Made by a program: the position numbers and the translations under genes
Source: Bacteroidia bacterium
Lineage (GTDB): Bacteria > Bacteroidota > Bacteroidia > SXHM01
Assembly: GCA_022072225.1 (NCBI GenBank)
Contig: JAJVIC010000009.1
Span: 403,746 to 467,745 of the forward strand
Direction: 5' to 3'
DNA length: 64,000 nucleotides
The notes under the pieces: model-generated
Databases searched by the model: none
Told to the model about the DNA's origin: nothing
The model's input: the letters and a program-made list of their open reading frames with translations, nothing else
In this document: positions 57,593 to 64,000 of the stretch, one piece after another
How positions within the stretch are numbered: position 1 is the stretch's first letter
How the letters are laid out: each line of letters starts with the position of its first letter

Positions 57593-58984
57593 ATGAAAAA
57601 ATTAAAACTGCTGTTTGTATTATTCGTTACCTCCCACCTTGTTTTCTTAACAATGTATTCTTCAGCGCAAAAAATTGCGGCAGGCGAAAATCATTCAATT
57701 GCTGTTTGCAGCGATGCTACGGTAATGGCCTGGGGTAATAACAGCTGGGGTGCCCTGGGTAATGGTACCACAGACGACAGTTGGATACCTCTTGTTGTAT
57801 CATCGCTTACCGATGTTAAGGCTGTTGCAGCAGGAAATTTACACTCGCTGGCTCTCAAAAATGATGGTACTGTTTGGGCCTGGGGCTTGAACTATCAGGG
57901 GCAATTAGGTGATAGTACTACCACCGATCGCCTTACACCGGTGCAAACAAATGATATTGCCGATATTATTGCCGTTGATGCCGGTTTTTATTTTTCACTT
58001 GCCCTTAAAAACGACAGCACCCTTTGGGCTTGGGGCGCCAATGGACTTGGGCAATTAGGCGACAGCACCTCTACCCAACGCACAGAACCTAGAAACATGC
58101 TTTACAGTGTCACTGCTTTTTCTGCAGGTTATTCTCATTCTCTGGCAGTACTTAACGGAGATTCTGTCTTGGCATGGGGCGACAATACATACGGACAGTT
58201 TGGAAATAATACCAACACCGGCAGTTCAGTTCCGCTTAAAGCAGATGATATGGTAGATTGTATGGCTGTATCGGCAGGTTATGCACATTCACTTGCACTT
58301 AAAAGCGATGGAACAGTATGGGCATGGGGACATAATCTCTACGGCCAATTGGGTGATGGAACAAATACAACCAGTTGGGTTCCGGTGCAAACTTCAGGTC
58401 TTACCGATGTTGTGGCCATACAGGCAGGAGATTTTCATTCAATGGCATTGAAAGGTGACGGTACAGTTTGGGTGTGGGGACTTAATTCACAGGGCGAATT
58501 GGGCGATGGAACAACAGATGATGCATGGACCCCGCAAATGGTAGGTATACTAAGCGACTTTACCGATATTTCAACAGGCAGTCATCACAATCTTTCTTTA
58601 AGAAGCAATGGCTCTATGTTGTCGTGGGGCGACAATATTTATGGACAACTCGGTGATGGTTCACCTACCGACAGAACTTTACCGGTAACTGTAACGGGTT
58701 TATGTACGCTTATTACTGATCTTAAACAAACCGCAGCAAGTACTGGTCTGTTGATATTTCCTAATCCATCCAACGGAAAATTTTCTATTCAGTTTAATGA
58801 TATCCGTGTAAATGAAATTGAAGTTTACAATTCACTTGGTGCAAAAATTTATTACAGCACTATCGTTGACTCTCAATTCCCTCAAATAGATATTAGCCGG
58901 CAACCTAATGGAATATATTATATGCGGTTTGTCTCAGATTCGGATCAAATTATTCAACACGAAAAAATTATTAAAGAGCAATAA
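57593..58984 (+). CDS. Secreted RCC1-repeat propeller protein with T9SS sorting domain
   Basis: 463 aa. Signal peptide MKKLKLLFVLFVTSHLVF, then seven RCC1-like blades of about 50 residues, each with a motif like DGTVWAWGLNYQGQLGDSTT and an LALKSDG/LALKNDG turn. RCC1 repeats form a seven-bladed beta-propeller. The tail LIFPNPSNGKFSI … EKIIKEQ is a T9SS type A sorting domain. Bacterial RCC1 proteins are secreted or surface-bound; no exchange-factor role is expected. Divergent from the delta-60 gene. Confidence 0.93.
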   Translation: MKKLKLLFVLFVTSHLVFLTMYSSAQKIAAGENHSIAVCSDATVMAWGNNSWGALGNGTTDDSWIPLVVSSLTDVKAVAAGNLHSLALKNDGTVWAWGLNYQGQLGDSTTTDRLTPVQTNDIADIIAVDAGFYFSLALKNDSTLWAWGANGLGQLGDSTSTQRTEPRNMLYSVTAFSAGYSHSLAVLNGDSVLAWGDNTYGQFGNNTNTGSSVPLKADDMVDCMAVSAGYAHSLALKSDGTVWAWGHNLYGQLGDGTNTTSWVPVQTSGLTDVVAIQAGDFHSMALKGDGTVWVWGLNSQGELGDGTTDDAWTPQMVGILSDFTDISTGSHHNLSLRSNGSMLSWGDNIYGQLGDGSPTDRTLPVTVTGLCTLITDLKQTAASTGLLIFPNPSNGKFSIQFNDIRVNEIEVYNSLGAKIYYSTIVDSQFPQIDISRQPNGIYYMRFVSDSDQIIQHEKIIKEQ

Positions 58985-59046
58985 TACAGAGTCCGAAAGG
59001 TCTCATAACAAACACCGGTTACATCATTTCTATTGCCGATTACTTA

Positions 59047-60810
59047 TTACCGGCTGCTTATCAGTTTCTTCACTTCCAATAACGCACCCTCTAAGCTGCG
59101 CAGCGAAAGAAAATACACTCCGCTTTCCAGATTTGCTGTTGGAATAGCAATACGGTTGGCCGTATTGCCAATGGTATAAGCAGCAAGGCGTTTGCCGGTA
59201 ATATCACTCAGTTCCAGTAAATAGGTTTCGCCTGTTTTATCGAGCAATACATTAAACACCGTGTTCGATGGATTGGGGAAAACATGTAAGGTGTTATCTT
59301 CAATTGTTTTTTCAGCTAATCCTACATTACCATCCAGTTCATACTTTGCTACAAACACATCGTTGTCGGCATTGTAATACGAACCTGTTGAATCGGTATA
59401 AAGCAAATAGGTATCGTCAGTCGGGTCCATGTCGCATTTTTTCTGAAAAGTGCCGTAGGCCACAAACCCGTTACCTGTCGGTGCTATGCCGCTGTGGCTT
59501 TCATTAGCTGATACAATACCGTCTATAAGCCAGGCATTTTCAAATTCACCGGATGTAGTGTAGGTTGCATAGCACAGTGCCAAACCATTATCAAATGTCA
59601 GTAGAAACGAAGTATCTGGGCTGCCATCAAAATCAGCTCCACCGTTCAGTGTTCCAGATACAATTATCTGGTCACCACTTAAAATCATATCTAAAAAGTT
59701 TACATCGGTATTTCCCGAAATATCAGGATGTGTTCCAGCATCAGTTACCCATTGAATTTCGCCTTGCGGATTATATTTGATAATAAATCCGTCAGGTGTT
59801 TGGCTTCCTGTTCCTGCTGTTAATACAAATGTTCCGGGATTAGCATCGGGGTCAAAATCGGTAGTCCATGTAAAATAGCCGGTGGCATAAATGTTTCCGG
59901 TGGCATCGGTTTCAATTCCGGTAACGGCTTCCCACCCTCCGGGTTGTCCTTGGGGAACATCACCAAACAGTTTATGCCACTGATACTGAAATGACGAGTT
60001 GTATTTTACAAGTACCACATCGTAGGCCGAGTTTGATGCATCAGTAAGTGTTCCAGCACCAAGGTCAAGGTCTACATTCCCATCTACTGCGGTGGCTATT
60101 ATAACATTGTCATTATTATCTACTGCGAGAGTAAGCAAAGTACTGAAAGAAGAAGGTATTCCCATGCTATAGGCTCCTATTACATCGCCCGATGCAGATA
60201 TTTCAAGAATAAAAAGACCTGCATCAAGATTAACCGTATTTCCGTTGGTAAGGGTGGTAGTGCTTGCTACCTGACTACGTCCGGCAATCAGAAAATTACC
60301 GTTGCTTTTACGTGCTATACGGCTTGCTATAGCATCGGTTTTTGCATGAGCAACCCAAACAAGATTGCCGTTAGCATCTAATTTTTGCAAAAAAGAATCA
60401 TCACCGCTTGCGGTATAATTGGCCGTGGTTGCTGTCGGGTCGAAGTCAACAGTTCCTCCGAAATTTCCGGCAGTAAATACATTTCCGTCATTATCTATAA
60501 ATACATCAAAAACATATTGGTTAAATCCTCCTCCTGGCTGCTCTATCTCCCATTGTATTTCTGCATTTGAATTGTATTTGGCAACAAAGCAATTTGCAGC
60601 CTCATGGGCACTATTGCCATTTATAAAATCAAGATTTACTCCGCTGGTAACGGCTCCGGCAATTACAAAATAATTGCCGTTGCCTGCAATTCGGGTTGCA
60701 TAATTTTGTACGCTGCTGTGCTTTATACTGTAGGCCCAGTCAAGTTCCTGTGAAAATAGGGTTTGCACTGTAAACAGCATAATTGCTGTTAAAAGGGAAA
60801 GTTTTTTCAT
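59047..60810 (-). CDS. Secreted propeller-like protein (SBBP-type) with T9SS sorting domain
   Basis: 587 aa. Signal peptide MKKLSLLTAIMLFTVQTLFS. The body has repeated strands of the type NSNAEIQWEIEQPGGGFN, DNDGNVFTAGNFGGTVDFDP, TDATGNIYATGYFTWTTDFD: SBBP-like propeller repeats. Phrases such as GTVDFDPTATTA carry Asp-rich turns that may bind calcium. The tail HVFPNPSNTVFNV … VKKLISSR is a T9SS type A sorting domain. It is convergent with the RCC1 gene (63 bases apart). A promoter match lies upstream at 60864. Confidence 0.87.
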   Translation of the reverse strand: MKKLSLLTAIMLFTVQTLFSQELDWAYSIKHSSVQNYATRIAGNGNYFVIAGAVTSGVNLDFINGNSAHEAANCFVAKYNSNAEIQWEIEQPGGGFNQYVFDVFIDNDGNVFTAGNFGGTVDFDPTATTANYTASGDDSFLQKLDANGNLVWVAHAKTDAIASRIARKSNGNFLIAGRSQVASTTTLTNGNTVNLDAGLFILEISASGDVIGAYSMGIPSSFSTLLTLAVDNNDNVIIATAVDGNVDLDLGAGTLTDASNSAYDVVLVKYNSSFQYQWHKLFGDVPQGQPGGWEAVTGIETDATGNIYATGYFTWTTDFDPDANPGTFVLTAGTGSQTPDGFIIKYNPQGEIQWVTDAGTHPDISGNTDVNFLDMILSGDQIIVSGTLNGGADFDGSPDTSFLLTFDNGLALCYATYTTSGEFENAWLIDGIVSANESHSGIAPTGNGFVAYGTFQKKCDMDPTDDTYLLYTDSTGSYYNADNDVFVAKYELDGNVGLAEKTIEDNTLHVFPNPSNTVFNVLLDKTGETYLLELSDITGKRLAAYTIGNTANRIAIPTANLESGVYFLSLRSLEGALLEVKKLISSR

Positions 60811-60863
60811 GGCTTATTTTTTTAAAAAGTTATACCTAATTTACTTTTATGTTTTCTGCGAAG

Positions 60864-60871
60864 CAAAAATA
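60864..60871 (-). promoter_or_regulatory. Probable -7 element for the 59047-60810 gene
   Basis: On the minus strand TATTTTTG fits TAnnTTTG. No clear -33 TTTG is seen; an ATTG lies about 20 bp upstream. The ATG at 60810 is 54 bases downstream. Confidence 0.38.
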
Positions 60872-60951
60872 ACAACTTGTATTTTTTTTAACAATTGATT
60901 TTTATTTACAAAGAATATAGACTTTTTTTAGTGTTCTGGGTAAGGTAACAA

Positions 60952-62202
60952 TCAATTTATCACCAATTTCTTTACCCTTAACACACTTCCTTCTTTATCT
61001 TTCAGTAAAAGCAGAAATATACCTTTACCCAAGTTATGTGCCGAAAGTATCAGAGAATTGTTGTTTTGTCCAATAGTGTATTCTGTAATTTGTTTTCCTC
61101 TTATGTCGTATACTATCAGCCGCAATTCTTCTGCAATTTGGTTTAGTGAAATAGCGATGTTGTTAGTAGCAGGATTAGGGTAAACAACCATATCGGGTAG
61201 CGACCATGACTTGTCTTCCACACCCGAAACAGTTGCCGTGTCGCACTCCACATGCTGAAACAAAAAGTCGCGCACCGTCCAGATGGTAGAATCCATATAC
61301 TGCGAAGCAGGCGGAATAAAAGGAATAGGAAGTATAAAAGGAACGTGTCCGGCACCTGTAAACGAGTGCAGATGATTGGGCAAGCCTACATTGTTGGCGC
61401 GGATATGTATTAATCCGCTGCCCATCAGCATGCCTTCAACCGAGGTGGTGTCTTGTGTATAAGCCACCAGATCATCGGCAGTACCGTGTACGCTTACCAG
61501 TACAGGGTCGGTGGGTTGTATCCACAAGGTATCGGCCAGCGCACCGCACAGGTTTATAACACCTTTCACTTTGGTTGAGTAGCCGGGGTTTCCGCTCTGG
61601 CCTTCAATGCCGCCTACTTCGTCATAAGCGCCCTGCACCCAGTCGGGCGGGGGATTGGTAAAAATGCTGTCTTTAAAATACCCGTGGTTAAGCGCAATAA
61701 AACCACCTGCCGAAACACCACCGCAAAAAATCTGTGTGGTATCAATGCGGTAATCGTTTACCGTTGCAGCATCTTTGTAAAAGAAGCGCAGTGCGGCTTT
61801 CATATCCTGTATGCCGCGTATCAGCGCCTTAAATTGATTGGTGTCACTGTCATTGCCGTCTTCAAAACCAAGGCGGTAATCAATGGTAGCGGTAACATAG
61901 CCGCGTTTGGCAAAGCGGTCGCACAGTGTCAGTATATCGGGACTGAAACGGGTGCCTGCTGTAAAACTGCCGCCAAAAGCAAATACAAGCAAAGGTCTGC
62001 GGGCAAAGTTATCGCCATCAGGTTCGTACACATTCATCAGCAAATCAATGCTGTCGCCATCAAATTCGGCATTGCGACCGAAGGGTATGTTGGAGGTGCT
62101 TTTAACACTGAACAACTCATCGTAGTAGCGGCCATTGCACTGGGCCGTTGCAACCGCAGAAACAAGTAGCAGCAAAGCAGGAAGGAGTAGAAGTTTTTTC
62201 AT
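60952..62202 (-). CDS. Secreted alpha/beta-hydrolase (carboxylesterase-like) with T9SS sorting domain
   Basis: 416 aa. Signal peptide MKKLLLLPALLLLVSAVATA. The oxyanion-hole region reads PLLVFAFGGSFTAGTRF, and the nucleophile is in IFCGGVSAGGFIALNHGYF (GVSAG, Ser near residue 167). Asp in VHGTADDLVAY and His in TGAGHVPFILP complete a likely triad. It belongs to the alpha/beta-hydrolase fold, carboxylesterase group; its ester substrate is unknown. The tail MVVYPNPATNNIAI … VKKLVIN is a T9SS type A sorting domain, so it acts outside the cell. Unlike its neighbours it is a probable enzyme. Confidence 0.9.
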   Translation of the reverse strand: MKKLLLLPALLLLVSAVATAQCNGRYYDELFSVKSTSNIPFGRNAEFDGDSIDLLMNVYEPDGDNFARRPLLVFAFGGSFTAGTRFSPDILTLCDRFAKRGYVTATIDYRLGFEDGNDSDTNQFKALIRGIQDMKAALRFFYKDAATVNDYRIDTTQIFCGGVSAGGFIALNHGYFKDSIFTNPPPDWVQGAYDEVGGIEGQSGNPGYSTKVKGVINLCGALADTLWIQPTDPVLVSVHGTADDLVAYTQDTTSVEGMLMGSGLIHIRANNVGLPNHLHSFTGAGHVPFILPIPFIPPASQYMDSTIWTVRDFLFQHVECDTATVSGVEDKSWSLPDMVVYPNPATNNIAISLNQIAEELRLIVYDIRGKQITEYTIGQNNNSLILSAHNLGKGIFLLLLKDKEGSVLRVKKLVIN

Positions 62203-62242
62203 AAGAATTGGGTTTTGGTGGCTGAAAGGTAAAAAGTAAATT

Positions 62243-62250
62243 TACTTTTG
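62243..62250 (+). promoter_or_regulatory. Possible -7 element for the GT39 gene
   Basis: TACTTTTG matches TAnnTTTG; a TTTG at 62214-62217 is 25 bp upstream, a little far for a -33 element. The ATG at 62288 follows after 37 bases. Confidence 0.35.
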
Positions 62251-62287
62251 TCAAGCTTTGGCAATAATTAAAATGTGAACTAAATCT

Positions 62288-63772
62288 ATGGAAATCGGAA
62301 CAAGATATAAATCAGCTTATATTTTTAAAACACTTCTGTTTTGTTTGCTGGTTGGCTTCCCTGTTTTTATGCATTTGGGCAATCTTCCAATCCGCCTCTG
62401 GGACGAAAGCCGCTTAGCCATCAATGCTTATGAAATGAGTAAAAACGGAAACTACCTGATTTCTTTTTTTAAAGGTGAGCCCGATATGTGGAACACTAAG
62501 CCCACATTACTGATAGCCCTGCAGGTTTTTTCCTTTAAGTTGTTTGGTACAAACGAAATCGCACTCAGGCTTCCCTCTGCAATTGCAGCATTTTTAACAG
62601 CGCTTACCCTGCTGCTTTTTTCTGTTAAATATTTCAAGGACTTTTGGTTTGGTTTCATTGCCTCCTTGATACTGGTTACTTCTTACGGTTACATTAATGT
62701 TCACGGAACACGAACAGGTGATTATGATTCATTGCTGACCTTTTTTGTAACTGCATGTGCGTTGTTGTTTTTTCTCTACCTCGAAAACAGGAACAGGATT
62801 TATTTACACTTGTTTTTTCTTGCTGTTTTTCTTACTGTAATGACAAAAAGCGTACAAGGATTACTCATTCTTCCGGCATTATTTATTTACCTCATTATTC
62901 AGAAACAGTTTTTTGTGTTTAAAGAAAAATGGGTCTATATAGACTTGCTGCTTTGTGTTTTAGCAATAGCTTCTTATTACCTTACAAGAGAGTATTATAA
63001 CCCCGGTTATTTAAATGCTGTATGGATAAATGAGTTGGGCGGAAGGTATATGACAACAATTGAAAGCCATAAAGCGGAATTTATGTTTTACTATAATATG
63101 CTTGTAGGCTATCATTACGTAGACTGGTATTGGTTGGTGCCATGCGGTATGGCAGTTGGCTTTTTTATAAAGGATGAGAAATTAAGAAAAGTAACACTGT
63201 TCAGCACACTCATTGTTGTTTCTTATTGGTTGTTAATCTCCTGTTCAGAAACCAAGATTGAATGGTATGAAATACCCTTATTTCCTTTCCTTGCCATAAT
63301 AATAGCTGTTATTATTTATACAGGTTTCAACTTCTTAAAAAGTTCATCAGATTTAACAAAGCTGTTTAGTTTTAATGTTATTCCCTACATTTTTCTTTTT
63401 ACTGTTTTCTTATCTCCCTACGAAAAAATAATTGATAAAATCTATTTCCCGAAAGAATATGATTGGGATAAAGAATTTTATCAACTCAGTTATTTTCTGA
63501 AAGATGCTGTAAACTCAAAACGTTCTGTCAAAGATTATTATTTATGTTATTATGGCAATAATTCACATCTTTTATTTTACGTAAATATTTTAAACGATGC
63601 CAATCAAAATATTTACTTTAAAAATTGGAATAATTTACAATCGGGTGATAAGATAATTGCTTCTCAACCCCATGTTCGGTCGTTTATTGAAACCTATTAT
63701 TCGTATGAATTAATTGGAGAGGTTGGTAATATAAAACTATATAATATTAGTGGAAAAGCCTTGGTTAACTGA
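62288..63772 (+). CDS. GT39-type membrane glycosyltransferase (ArnT/PMT-like)
   Basis: 494 aa with about ten membrane segments. The first periplasmic loop reads LPIRLWDESRLAINAYEMSK, with the acidic DE expected at the active site of GT39/GT-C enzymes, and GEPDMWNTKPTLLIALQVFSF follows. Later segments LLTFFVTACALLFFLYLE and FLAVFLTVMTKSVQGLLIL are typical. Such enzymes transfer a sugar from a polyprenyl-phosphate donor to lipid A or protein on the periplasmic side. Donor and acceptor are unknown. The gene stands alone. Confidence 0.88.
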   Translation: MEIGTRYKSAYIFKTLLFCLLVGFPVFMHLGNLPIRLWDESRLAINAYEMSKNGNYLISFFKGEPDMWNTKPTLLIALQVFSFKLFGTNEIALRLPSAIAAFLTALTLLLFSVKYFKDFWFGFIASLILVTSYGYINVHGTRTGDYDSLLTFFVTACALLFFLYLENRNRIYLHLFFLAVFLTVMTKSVQGLLILPALFIYLIIQKQFFVFKEKWVYIDLLLCVLAIASYYLTREYYNPGYLNAVWINELGGRYMTTIESHKAEFMFYYNMLVGYHYVDWYWLVPCGMAVGFFIKDEKLRKVTLFSTLIVVSYWLLISCSETKIEWYEIPLFPFLAIIIAVIIYTGFNFLKSSSDLTKLFSFNVIPYIFLFTVFLSPYEKIIDKIYFPKEYDWDKEFYQLSYFLKDAVNSKRSVKDYYLCYYGNNSHLLFYVNILNDANQNIYFKNWNNLQSGDKIIASQPHVRSFIETYYSYELIGEVGNIKLYNISGKALVN

Positions 63773-63869
63773 AATAAATAATCACAAACAACATCTGTGA
63801 ATAAGGTTTTAGCATTTATTTTAGGTAATGATATATTTGGCTGTACTTGCTGAATAAAAAAAAGAGTTT

Positions 63870-64000
63870 TTACTTTGACTTTTTCAGGTGGGCGGCTATT
63901 TTCTTTGCTCCTTCATTGATTAATTGCTGACGCTCTTTCTCAGAAGAAAACAGAGGCTTTTTCTTTTCAGCAGCATCCACAATCTTTAATATCAATTTCG
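63870..64000 (-). CDS. C-terminal end of an unidentified protein (start beyond window)
   Basis: An open minus-strand frame runs from the right edge to a TAA at 63870-63872. The 43 visible residues are highly charged (KLILKIVDAAEKKKPLFSS … INEGAKKIAAHLKKSK), so this looks like the basic helical tail of a soluble protein. Codons fit a real gene, but the family cannot be named from the tail. Confidence 0.6.
   Translation of the reverse strand, partial: KLILKIVDAAEKKKPLFSSEKERQQLINEGAKKIAAHLKKSK

Noticed and set aside
62203-62287. tRNA or other stable RNA genes in the spacers
   Set aside because: No cloverleaf with T-loop GGTTC-type sequence or CCA-like end was found in this or other spacers read by eye.

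Overview
The window looks like a chromosomal segment of a Bacteroidota organism outside the Bacteroides group. The evidence is at least seven secreted proteins ending in a type IX secretion (T9SS) type A sorting domain, a SprB/adhesin-like giant protein full of Ig-like repeats, promoters matching the Bacteroidota -7 consensus TAnnTTTG, very little Shine-Dalgarno use, and several dispersed palindromic repeats that I recognise as typical of this phylum. I cannot place it to genus from the sequence alone.

Layout. 1-11208 (minus) is one continuous reading frame of at least 3736 codons that runs off the left edge. It encodes a giant secreted repeat protein, with thirteen units spaced exactly 225 bp apart and a separate block of ~94-residue units. 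11300-12660 holds a conserved protein of unknown function and, upstream of it, a 623-bp non-coding stretch with striking structure: imperfect ATCGTATACGAT palindromes at exact 42-bp intervals in nearly pure A+T, next to four TGTGGAAAA-type units at 11-bp intervals. 13296-16043 is valS, which carries an in-frame GC-rich palindromic element. 16044-28381 is a long minus-strand phenylacetate (paa) operon: paaA, B, C, a CrtI-like flavoprotein, paaD, G, H, ogt, paaI, a HerA-like ATPase, paaJ, a 2H phosphoesterase, a lipoprotein, paaY and a ydcF-like gene. No paaE, paaK, paaF or paaZ is in the window.

28505-33206 holds a secreted haem/copper protein, an ECF sigma factor, a membrane protein directly behind it, and a secreted GldM-C-like protein. 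33203-37770 is a glyoxylate-shunt module: aceB and aceA on the plus strand, with a divergent XRE/ScfR-type regulator. The shared intergenic region has a palindrome overlapping the probable aceB promoter and a repeat-derived hairpin that covers an SD-like sequence. 37930-45806 is mixed: a small protein, a GT2 glycosyltransferase, prolyl oligopeptidase, arfB, a LURP-one-like protein, an IS1182-type transposase remnant, a CPCC protein, a PAS-like/LuxR-type regulator, a phased A-tract region and a conserved unknown protein.

45874-62202 is dominated by secreted repeat proteins: FG-GAP/cohesin/dockerin-like, BNR-like, WG-repeat, delta-60, RCC1 and other propeller-like proteins, and a T9SS-exported esterase. 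A GT39-family membrane glycosyltransferase and the tail of an unidentified gene close the window.

Functionally, the central third is carbon metabolism (phenylacetate to acetyl-CoA and succinyl-CoA; acetyl-CoA assimilation by the glyoxylate shunt), and both flanks are surface and secretome genes. The most unusual structures are the 42-bp and 11-bp phased arrays at 12080-12554, the in-frame repeat in valS, the extended paa operon with a DNA alkyl-repair gene, and the aceB regulatory region. No tRNA, rRNA or CRISPR array was seen.
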